Below, one piece after another: positions 36,084-45,361 of a stretch of DNA of 64,000 nt (the stretch's first letter is position 1; each line of letters starts with the position of its first letter). The position numbers and the translations under genes are program-made. Under the pieces are notes generated by a model. It worked only from the letters and a program-made list of their open reading frames with translations. It did no database searches and was not told the DNA's origin. Origin of the DNA: Neopestalotiopsis rosae (lineage: Eukaryota; Ascomycota; Sordariomycetes; Amphisphaeriales; Sporocadaceae); assembly GCA_023078685.1 (NCBI GenBank), contig JALGAS010000009.1:1612001-1676000 (forward strand). The letters run 5' to 3'.

Positions 36084-36977
36084 ATGGAATTACTCGATGC
36101 GATCAAGAATGGAGATGAGGAAGCTGTTCAGAAATTACTTCGAAATGTGACAAGAGATCACAAAATGCTTCCGGACGATCATGGGCGAACGCCTTTGTCG
36201 TGGGCTGCGGGAAACGGCAATTTTGTAACTGTTCAACGCCTGGTTAACGCAGGATTCCCGACCGACGATACTGGTATGGCGCCCCCAAGATTTTCACTGT
36301 GCAATGCTAAACATAGAAATGTAGACTCCGACGGCCGTACAGCAATGTCATGGGCGGCAGAGAATGGGCATGTGGACGTGGTGAAGTTGTTGCTTGAGGA
36401 AGGTGCGGATGAATTCGTCAGAGATGATGAAGACAAAACTCCTCTTGCATGGGCTGCCGAGAAGGGCCACATCAATATTGTGCAAATACTGAATGTCGAT
36501 TCGCACAATGAGAAGTACAGTAGGATGCCGCTATATTGCGCCGTGGAAAGCAAGCAAAACGAAGTTGTGAAGCTCCTACTTGAGTCCCTGCTTGAGTCTG
36601 GTAACCATATCAACGCAAGAGAACGCGACCCGAACGACCCGGACGAATCGACGCTACTAGAATGGGCCGTACAAGCGGGGCAGCCAGACTTTGCACGTAT
36701 GCTGCTTGAAAACGGCGCTGATATCGAGCTTCCCGACCCCTGGTCACATACCCCACTATTGCAAGCAGCAGAATTAGGACTGCCAATCATGGTAGAGTTC
36801 CTCCTTGAGAATGGCGCCAATATCGAAGCAGCAGATGAGGACGGATGTACAGCATTTGACTATGCAATTGCGAGAGAGCATCAATCGGTTGCTGATCTGT
36901 TGGAGGCTTGGGAGTGTGCTGGAGACGACAAGAGTGAAAAAGAGTCAACCATGAAACAGGTTCGAGAAATCTCTTGA
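36084..36977 (+). CDS. Ankyrin-repeat protein
   Basis: Single exon, 297 residues. About six ankyrin units are visible: DHGRTPLSWAAGNGNFVTV, DGRTAMSWAAENGHVDVVKL, DKTPLAWAAEKGHINIVQI, YSRMPLYCAVESKQNEVVKL, STLLEWAVQAGQPDFARML, SHTPLLQAAELGLPIMVEFL and a capping DGCTAFDYAIAREHQ. Between the first two units is an irregular ~20-residue insert (GMAPPRFSLCNAKHRN) bounded by intron-like GTATGG and CATAG signals. Splicing there would create a stop, so I keep it as coding. The protein is ankyrin only, with no effector or NOD domain, and is probably a protein-binding scaffold. It lies between two NLR genes. It may be a stand-alone gene or a remnant of a larger ankyrin NLR. Confidence 0.85.
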   Translation: MELLDAIKNGDEEAVQKLLRNVTRDHKMLPDDHGRTPLSWAAGNGNFVTVQRLVNAGFPTDDTGMAPPRFSLCNAKHRNVDSDGRTAMSWAAENGHVDVVKLLLEEGADEFVRDDEDKTPLAWAAEKGHINIVQILNVDSHNEKYSRMPLYCAVESKQNEVVKLLLESLLESGNHINARERDPNDPDESTLLEWAVQAGQPDFARMLLENGADIELPDPWSHTPLLQAAELGLPIMVEFLLENGANIEAADEDGCTAFDYAIAREHQSVADLLEAWECAGDDKSEKESTMKQVREIS

Positions 36978-38081
36978 TACGTGGCGCTGCCATCTTCAAC
37001 TAGGAATATGGGTGGCTAGCCTGCATGCATGCATTGCATTATAGGTGTGAGAAGGGGCAGATTTCACCGTTCAGTTACTGTAGACGTAGCTAAAATTAAC
37101 AAGCTTAGCTTGGCGGACTGGATCAAGTACGTTGTTTGCTGTTTTCCCACCTGTCTTAGTGTGGCTCATTTTCGCGACTTGGTAATCCACTAAGGATTCC
37201 AAGGGACCGATGCGTGGAATGCTACTGTAGAATGATAGCAGCATTTTCACAAAAAAAAAAAAACATCACACGTAGGGATTCCCTTTTTTTTATTAAAATA
37301 GCCAGCTGTTCAAGGCGCGATCCGACCTCCTCTAGATTCATGTGCGCAGTAGACTGTGCTTACTCTTTTGTGGGAGAACTTAAGGATTGCTCGTAAACTG
37401 TGGGCTTGATCGACCGCAAATCCGATTTCCATTCCTCACAATTAGCAATGGCCTTACCATTTGAGCCCATCGGGCGCTCCCGACCATCCCGTATCCCCCC
37501 TGCCAATGCGGCACATGCTGCTTCGCTGCCAAGCCCTGTTGATTATTGCCTGTTCGAGTTGTCGAATTGCAAACATTTCAGACATGCGTCCTCGTCTCCA
37601 TATATTTACGCCTTCGCACAGATGCTCCATTTCCGACGCTGGACCGAATATCCATTTTCAGATCTACAGTGCATACGCAAAACTGTAGCCTCAGAACATC
37701 ATTCCCGTACTTTTCAGTGCCAAATCCGTCCTTCATATCAGAATGCAAACAAGCATGACGCAATGAAGCGACGGAACCGTGAATTGCCTACATCAGATCC
37801 ACGATTTAGTCAAGTGACTCAAGTCTACCCCTTGCACGACCGCGAGCCTGTGGGTCCATCCAGTTTGCATGCTGACGGAGTCTCAGTGCTCGTAGCAAAC
37901 AACATGCAAGGGACTATGTACGCCAAAATATCAAGGGCGATGAGAGCAAGAACGGGGCCATCAGATATGGCAGGCATGAAATTTCTGTGCTCGTCGTGGC
38001 TAACCCTCAAGCTTTCAATAATTTGACATTCCTCTGTGCTCACCACAACCTGGGCATTCATGAACAGCCCTTCCGCCAGCC
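36978..38081. other. Intergenic, contains dispersed repeat copy 2
   Basis: No gene was supported. An A-run and a T-run near 37250-37295 and the repeat at 37555-37920 are the only structures seen. Confidence 0.45.
37555..37920 (+). repeat. Dispersed repeat, copy 2 (partner at 29655-30000)
   Basis: Same orientation as the copy at 29.7 kb with shared blocks along its length. It differs by small indels and substitutions. Non-coding. Confidence 0.7.
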
Positions 38082-39416
38082 ATGGACTATGTTGATCCTT
38101 ACATTGATGTATCGCCACTTGGTCAGTGCAGCCCGTGGGCGCCGTCCCAGCTGGACAACCCCTTCAATTCAGATGAGAGCAGTCAAAGCGAGGAGCCTGA
38201 AACGCCCGACTCTGCCCTTGCAAGCAGTAATCTACGTGCTGGCCATGCATTTCTCCCGTTTATGGACCTCGATGTCTGGATCCCGAATATCCCATATGAT
38301 GAGAACCCCCCACACTACATTCGCTACACGGTACAGTGGAAGTTTACTGTGAATAATAGAGCTACTGCGAAGGATACACGACAAGAACTTGCTATCTCCC
38401 CGAGTGACTTCTGGGAGGCCGAGCTGCAAGAGACCATAGACAAGCTGATTGAAAGAAACCGGCGCACCCATCCCTCCGCCCACGTGTATGAGACGAGCCT
38501 CATCGTATCGGTAAATGAGAGATCTGAGTCGAATCTCACGAAGCGAGCCGATGAATTGAATATTGAATGGGGTGAGATTGAAAGGCAGCTACGGAAATGG
38601 AGTCCTCTACTTCGTCGAGGAAAACGACTGGTGCTTGAGCTGGTCTTCAAGCTGTCCAACAAGAATGGCACCAACCTCGGCAAGAGACGCCGGAAACGAG
38701 GCCGTTGATCGGCAACAGACATCATGTTGGCAGAACGCGCGTCGCACCTGGATGCGGAGGAGGCGTCAACAGATGAGCCCTCTATCTGGCGCCGTGCCTA
38801 TGCACTCATGCGATGTCCCGGACCTCCCTGTAAGCTTGGACCACACTGCTGGCGTGATGCTGCCGGCCGCCATCACAGGCTGAACACGTACCATTTAAGC
38901 TGTCTCATAGAGCATGTCCGTAATGGCCATCGGCTGGAGACGCATGCCGATATGCCAGAAGACATTCAGCTATGGCTGCGCGAGGAAGCTAAACAGGACG
39001 AGGCACGTCAAAATGATCATGCTGGACGGAGAAATAACCTTGGTGCAGCCATCGCACATCCAGCAAAAAGAGTCCGCTTTGCTGAAAGTGCACCTATAAC
39101 GGTCGCTCGCTTTGATCTGCTTGGCACTCGAGATGAGAACGTTCAGAGCTATCTGGACTGGCAAGCTGCACAAGTTGCCAAGAACGAGCTCAAAGAGGAT
39201 TTCCAGAAAGCCGGCGAGATCATACTAGATAAAGGCTTCGATCTCGAACAATTGCACTGCACCCAAGATTCCAGCTTCTTGATTGAGCAAGGAGTCAAGC
39301 CTGGCACCGCGTATCGGGTATTGAGCGACATTGAGTACTGGGTAGAACACCATGCCAACAGAGTGGTAAGCGAAGTAAGCCAGGTGAGCGTTGACTCAGG
39401 ACAACAAGTTAGCTAG
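38082..39416 (+). pseudogene. Conserved fungal protein split by one in-frame TGA
   Basis: Two open halves (38082-38708 and 38724-39416) lie in the same frame, separated only by TGA at 38706-38708 and five codons. I recognise both as parts of one conserved Pezizomycotina hypothetical protein. The first half has YTVQWKFTVNNRATAKDT and SLIVSVNERSESNLTKRADE. The second half has LDAEEAST, PSIWRRAYALM and the motif RCPGPPCKLGPHCWRD, then SYLDWQAAQV and a C-terminal DIEYWVEHH. In relatives the basic K-R-R-x-x-R-G-x segment runs straight into S-A-T-x-x-M-L-x-E-R, which is exactly where the TGA lies. Everything else is intact, so the stop is recent, or it is read through, or the site is edited. Function is unknown; the Cys/His cluster could bind zinc. 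A transposase gene ends 101 bp downstream. Confidence 0.75.
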
Positions 39417-39517
39417 GTCAGTGGCGCGCTGGTGTCCTCAACAGTGAAACACCATGGACAAAGAGAAAAAGAAAATAGACAAGACCGAAAAGAATACGCG
39501 CTATGTTGTGCACATGC

Positions 39518-40492
39518 TTATGGGTCTTGTACAAAAATGCCAGCGTGCCTGAAGAAACCACGCGCACTTGCGATGTCACCTCCGACCATGCGTATGCACC
39601 AGTCCAGAAAGGCGCCAAAGTCAATGTACGGCATGCTGGCTACTTGCTGCCAGTGACGTCGCGCAAATGCTTTGATCTGTGAGAATTTCTCCTCAATCGG
39701 GTCTTGGTCAGGAGAGTATGGTGACAGAAAGACGAGCAACACACCAGCCATCCTTGCGAGCTCTTTGATTCTCTCCGATTTGTGAAACGAAGCATTGTCC
39801 ATGATCAGGACGGATTTCGGCTCGGGCCATTTGCCACAGTGCTGCAAGAGCCGTTCGATGAACTCCTCAAACACCTGATGATCCGTCGAACCCTTGTGGA
39901 TCTGGTAATGAACTAGACCGTCTTGGGCCAGCGCTGCAATGATCTGATACCTCTGACCACGGCGGAGTGGTGTGACCTGCACCGGAGCCGTACCTTTGGG
40001 CGACCAGCCATTGCGTCGCGAGGCATCCGGGCCGCTCATACCGGATTCGTCTATGTATATTCGATGGTAGGACCGAAATGGCGAGGTTTTGTGTAGATAG
40101 TAGTCACGTAGATCCGCATTGCGTTGCTGGGCCACACGACGGGTTACCTTGTTGGACCACCCAGCAGAAGTCAATGCCCGGCTGATGGCAGATCGCGTAA
40201 CATGAATGCCGAATTGTTCTCTGAGGAAGAGAACCATCTCGTCCTGATACATGGTTGAGTGTTCTGTCAACTTGGCACAAAGGCTGTCGATGATCTCCGA
40301 TGTGATAACTCTTCGCCGACCCATGGTCGTGTTGCGAGAATCTACCGTACTGCCGTGGAGTTTGCTGCGGTACCTCCGAACTGTGCGCGTACAGCATTCA
40401 GCAAGCAAAGCTCTTTCTTCGTCATTGAGGTAAAAACTAAGAAGCATGGCCTCAATCTGCTTTCGTTGGGAGACTGCGAGCTTGAACGGCAT
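39518..40492 (-). mobile_element. Tc1/mariner (IS630-like) DDE transposase
   Basis: Intact single-exon frame of 324 residues from the ATG at 40492. The N-terminal ~120 residues form paired helix-turn-helix regions (CTRTVRRYRSKL and VTRSAISRALTSAGW). The DDE catalytic domain follows: first Asp in IYIDESGMS, second in VLIMDNASFHKS, Glu in DQDPIEEKFSQIKAF. The D-to-E spacing is 34 intervening residues, as in Tc1/mariner-IS630 enzymes. By family it cuts and pastes DNA at TA sites. I could not find convincing terminal inverted repeats around it, so the element boundaries are unknown and the gene may be stranded. It is not obviously the source of the MITE at 9.4 kb. Confidence 0.88.
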
Positions 40493-41629
40493 GTTGAGAC
40501 TGCTTTTCAGCGAAACATCGATCTCTTGGATGCAGCCTTGGTGTGACGAGAACAGTCGACGGCGCTCAAACTCATGAGTTCAGCCCTCCATTTTATTCGC
40601 TTCCTTACCTTGTAGGATGCTTTGAATGCACACAGCACTTAGTGAAAGGTGGCCAAAGGAGTGGACCGCCCTCTGCAAACACGCGCTTGGCAGACCGCTG
40701 CATCCAGTTTGTGCGACTGGCGGCTCGAGGTGAGCACCTCCATAGTCTTGGTGGCATTTTGGGTAAAGTGCTCGGTGGTCGGATATAGCCAAGCAATACA
40801 AAGCACTGAGGTGAAAGCAAAAGAGTGTTTGCTCTGGTGCGAGTTGACCAGCGGCAGAAGGTGGTGGAAAATTTAAGCATTGTTGGCTTTCGAGGAATTA
40901 GCGTTACATATGTGGGTCGCGGCTTGTTGGAACGGAAGCGAGGGACAGTGGTCATGTTGGGCATTGGACAGACACATGGTCAGCAGGCCCAGGGAGTGAC
41001 AAAGGATGACGATTACATCTGTTGCAGGATGACTGTAAGCAGAGTCCAGCAGTTCTCTTGCATCTGGCGCACATACTGTAAATGATGACCTTCCAAGCAG
41101 CAGTTCCGGAAATGTCGAATCGCCTGCATTTAGTCTAGAAGGTGGGGCTAAACTCCAGCTCAAAGGTGCAAACATCGAATCCATGTCGGATGGGCGAGGC
41201 TAGCTGACTTCAGTTTGGAAATCAGTCGGATCCTTGTTCCCCTCCTCACATACGGGTGGACGCAGCATGTTGTAGTGCCGTTGGAATGCTGATTGGGATT
41301 ATTCTGCAACCGTTTCGATGGACGCGTGTGAGTCGTCATTTTATGCCACACATCCAAGAAGCCGCTGTCCTGATTGGTGGTGGGGACAGGGTCTTGTCAT
41401 ATGCGGGGTTCATCGATCGCGAGGCTGAGCTGATACCACGGATTCGTAGATTTCCACCCCTTTCGCGGGTCTCATTATGCAAACGAGTCGATGTGTACAC
41501 TATCTCTGTGCTGGTATAGCGCGCTGAACAAAGGTCAAACGCTAGATTCGCGTCCAAGGTCAGTTGATTCATTCAAAAGGCCGTTTCATTGTACTGGCGT
41601 CGCGGCCCACGGACTACCCCGCACGGACG
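40493..41629. promoter_or_regulatory. Region upstream of NLR3, promoter block conserved with NLR2
   Basis: About 41390-41629 aligns with the NLR2 upstream region, including GCGCGCTGAACAAAGGTCAA and the CTGGCGTCGCGG segment just before the start codon. The part from 40493 to ~41350 has only short frames with no recognisable domain. Confidence 0.5.
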
Positions 41630-44438
41630 ATGCGGCTCCTCCGGCTTGACGCCAACGATGGTCTTATTTTTACCCGCAATCTGACTGGGGACATTCCGCC
41701 ATACGCCATCCTGTCGCATACCTGGGGACCCGAAGATGAGGAGGTGACTTTCCAAGATGTGTTGCAAGATGGCGGGAAAAGCAAGTCCGGCTACGAGAAG
41801 ATCCTGTTCTGCGGACAACAGGCGAAGCTCGACGGACTGGACCACTTCTGGGTGGACACCTGCTGCATCGACAAAACGAACTCGACGGAGTTGGCAGAGG
41901 CCATCAACTCCATGTTCAAGTGGTACAGAAAGGCGAAAGTATGCTACGCCTATCTGACGGATGTCTCTGCAGCATCCGGCCAGACCAGCCAGGCTTTGCG
42001 GCTGTGGGACAGCAAATCTCGCCCGAGCAAATGGTTTACACGGGGATGGACGCTTCAAGAGCTTCTAGCACCCTACTCAGTCAAATTTTTCTCGGTCGAA
42101 GAAACCTTCTTAGGAGATAAATCATCGCTGGAAAGTGAGATTTACAGCATTACCAAAATCCACATTGCTGCGCTACGCGGGACGTCGCTTGGTCAGTTTT
42201 CTGTCGAAGAGCGCTTGGTATGGGCCCAAGGCCGTGAAACGACGAAAGAGGAAGACTGGGCGTACTGCCTCCTTGGAATATTTGACGTATTCTTGCCTTT
42301 GATATATGGTGAAGGCAAGGCAAATGCGACGGCGCGTCTGCTCGAAAGAGCCAGGCAGCAGACAGGCATTTCAGGCGTCTCGGGTGTCTCAAGCCTGCCC
42401 TATCACCCGCCACAGAAAGGTAAACTCTTGAATAATCTTACACTCTCCTTATGTGTTGTGCTACTGGCTGATGTGTTCTTTTGTTTATCCGCTCCCAGTT
42501 TCAGATCAGGAACCTCACCTCATACTTCCCTTTGAACAGAATGACGACTTTGTGGAGAGAGGCAGAATTGTGCCAGAGCTGGTCGAAAAGATCCTGCCTC
42601 GTGCGAAGAGGAACGGTTGCCAGAGGACGGTCGTAGAAGGCCTCGGAGGCGTAGGCAAAACTCAAATCGCCCTGGAAGCGGCCTATCGCGTTCGAGAAAA
42701 GGACTCGAACTGCTCTGTTTTCTGGGTGCCTGCCGTTACAATAACAACGTTCGAAAATGCCTATCGAGACATCGGTCAAGCGCTTGGTACCCCCGGGATC
42801 GAGGACGACAAAGCCGATGTGAAGGTGTTGGTACAGACTGCCTTGGAGAAGTGTTCCACCGACTGGCTTCTGATCATTGACAACCTTGATGACATCAGCC
42901 TGCTGAAGAGCGAAGATTTACGAGAGTACATGCCTTCTAGCCGCAAAGGATCAATTCTTTTCACGACACGAAACCACGAAGTTGCGGTCGAACTTGATGC
43001 TCCGCCGAAGGATATATACACCATTGACCAAATGAACGAGGCCGAGGCGCTGGAGCTGCTACAGAGTCGTCTCGACGAACGGCAATACAGCGATGGCCAA
43101 GCAACGAAGGACCTTCTGAACCACCTAGCGTATTTGCCTCTTGCGATCAAGCAAGCGGCAGCGTATATGGCCAGAAGTGGCATAATAACATCAACGTATC
43201 TACAATATTGTCACAAGTCAGATGAAAAGCAAGTAAAGCTTTTGAGTGCCGAGTTCGAAGATCGTTGGCGATACACGAGAAAGATGAACCCAATCGCTAC
43301 AACATGGCTGATATCGTTCCGACATATGCAACAAACGTATCCTTTGGCTGTGGAGTACCTGAAGTTTATTTGCTTCCTGGCCGAGAAGGACATTCCCGTT
43401 TTACTACTACCGCACGGGGAAGATCAGCAAGCGGAAGACGAAGCAGTCGGAGTTCTCAAAGGGTATGCGTTCATTTCGATGCGAGAGCAGGGAGATGCTT
43501 TTGACATCCATCGCTTAGTGCGACTAGCGACACGAAACTGGATCAAGCCGGAATGGGATGTCTGTTATACGAAAGCGATACAGCGACTGGCCGAAGTGTA
43601 TCCATACCCGAAGCATGAAAACCGACAGACTTGGATGGCATATATGCCACATGCTGAGGTAGCTTTGGTCGACCGTAAGGAGTGCAGGGATAAAGAGGCG
43701 CAGGCTGATCTGCTTTATGTTGTGGCGGAGAGTCACACAAGCTTGGGGAAATATGCCGAGGCAGAGAAGATGTATCGAGAGACATTGGAGCTGAGGAAGT
43801 CGGTGCTGGGTCCAGAGCATCCGGAGACACTCGCCAGCATGAACAACTTGGCTATTGTGCTTTCCAGTCAGGGGAAGTACGACGAGGCGGAGGAGATGCA
43901 TCGAGAGACACTGGAGCTGAAGAAGTTGGTGCTGGGTGCAGAGCATCCGGACACACTCTCCAACATGAATGACCTAGCTCTTGCGCTCCAGAATCTGGGG
44001 AAGTATGACGAGGCGGAGGAGATGCATCGACAGACGCTGGAGCTGAGGAAGTTGGTGCTGGGTGCAGAGCATCCGTCGACACTCCAAAGCATGAACAACC
44101 TGGCTCTTGTGCTCGACAGTCAGGGGAAGTACGAAGAGGCGGAGAAGATGCATCGAGAGACACTGGAGCTGAAGAAGTTGGTGCTGGGTGCAGAGCATCC
44201 GTCGACACTCGCCAGCATGAACAACCTGGCCAATGTGCTTCAAAGTCAGGGGAAGTACGACGAGGCGGAGGACATCTATCGGGATACTTTCGAGCTTCAA
44301 ACAAGAGTAATAGGACCGTTCCATCCGTCAACGTTACGGACTAGCAGTAATCTTAAGCAACTTCTAGCAGCCAAAGCTCGAAACGCTTTAGATGAAGCCT
44401 CTGACGATTCAGGAGACGACGGAGGTGTTGCCGTATAA
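41630..44438 (+). CDS. NLR3: HET - NB-ARC - TPR protein (five TPR units)
   Basis: Exons 41630-42419 and 42499-44438 with a 79 nt intron (GTAAAC..CTCCCAG, phase 1) give 909 residues. HET is at ~1-255 (MRLLRL, YAILSHTWG, FWVDTCCIDKT, GWTLQELLAP, YCLLGIFDVFLPLIYGEG). NB-ARC follows (EGLGGVGKTQ, WLLIIDNLDD, SILFTTRN), then about five 42-residue TPR units (GKYDEAEEMHRETLEL) and a capping segment. From ~42536 to ~43720 the DNA is almost identical to NLR2, in inverted orientation. Outside that block the HET exon, intron, TPR array and promoter have diverged. The intron position and the TPR-terminal SDDSGDDGG tail are shared with NLR2. It is probably functional, and its TPR array is half the length of NLR2. 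Confidence 0.92.
42536..43720 (+). repeat. NB-ARC segment nearly identical to 33120-34297 (inverted)
   Basis: This is the inverted partner of the NLR2 tract. Edges are at the CAGAATGACGAC start and near the first TPR unit, beyond which similarity falls abruptly. Confidence 0.85.
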
Positions 44439-45361
44439 TTAGTTCGATTATCTAGTACTTGATATATTAATCATTTCCGCTTTAGACACTGCCACTACTA
44501 CGTTGATATATTTCCGCATTGTTTTGTCGTCTATACCTGGAGAATACTGCTATGCTCGGATTCGAAACCCTTGATCTAAGAACCTCGCTCCTGATGTGGC
44601 CCTTGCTCGGGTACGTTAATATGAGCCACCATTTCCAAGACTAGAAATGAGAAAGAAAAAAAAAGGCCCTTTCCATCCAAGAGGTGCCTTCCGGCATATA
44701 AAACCAGTCGAGGTCATCAAAGTTCTGCTATTATCTGACCATATGACTAGGCTGAACAGCAGGCGTAAGAAATACCTGCCAAGAACCTAGACAGTATCGC
44801 ACCCCTGCTTCGGCATATGGAGATACTGTGCTCCACTGTTGCTGACATTCCTCAGGTACAAGCACAGAATTGGATCGAGACCTATGCTGACAAGAGAGGT
44901 ACCAAGATATGCTTTTGTCATCCCTGTCAGCGTCCGTGCGCGAAAGACGAAGAGTGTGTTAAAAGAGGACAGACCTTAATCACACGACTGTACAGATCCA
45001 TATTCACTGATACATGCCGAGGAAGGCACATCGCATCAGCCTGCTACCTGGTAGACCATCCTCCACCGCAGGAAGGCGTGATGCAAACTGTGATGCTGGC
45101 GTATCGCCTGCGCCCCCCATACCACTCGCTGGTACTGGATCTCATTGTCGAGCCGACGAACTCCATTTATGGATCGACAACCTGCAAACGGAGGGTTTCA
45201 GGAATCCCAGCCCCGGCTATCGGATGTAAATCGTAAAGTTTGCAATGCCTTTCGGCCAGGCAAAACTTGATCAGACGTCTTCTTTGCAGTTTGCTTTATG
45301 AGCAGTGACACAAGCGCAGTACTTCAGTCTTGCGAACTAGTCCTCCAAGACACTTAGCTCT
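44439..45361. other. 3' flank of NLR3 and left end of a large inverted repeat
   Basis: It contains the small frame at 44817-45236 and, from ~45117, the outer part of the left arm of the BTB inverted duplication. No further gene was seen. Confidence 0.4.
44817..45236 (+). CDS. Hypothetical small ORF, copy of 31085-31519
   Basis: 139 codons. The N-terminal half (MEILCSTVADIPQVQAQNW, FCHPCQRPCAKDEECVKRG) repeats the minus-strand frame downstream of NLR2 almost word for word. The C-terminal half is unrelated and overlaps the start of the BTB inverted-repeat arm, so the frame here is probably a fusion of duplicated flank and other sequence. There is no signal peptide or known domain. Confidence 0.3.
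   Translation: MEILCSTVADIPQVQAQNWIETYADKRGTKICFCHPCQRPCAKDEECVKRGQTLITRLYRSIFTDTCRGRHIASACYLVDHPPPQEGVMQTVMLAYRLRPPYHSLVLDLIVEPTNSIYGSTTCKRRVSGIPAPAIGCKS

Noticed and set aside
36252..36332. Intron-like GTATGG..CATAG in the ankyrin gene
   Set aside because: Removing it would create an immediate in-frame stop, whereas the unspliced frame remains open through more ankyrin units.
39420..40900. Terminal inverted repeats for the Tc1/mariner-type transposase
   Set aside because: Searched both flanks by eye for matching ends with TA; no convincing pair was found, so only the gene is annotated.
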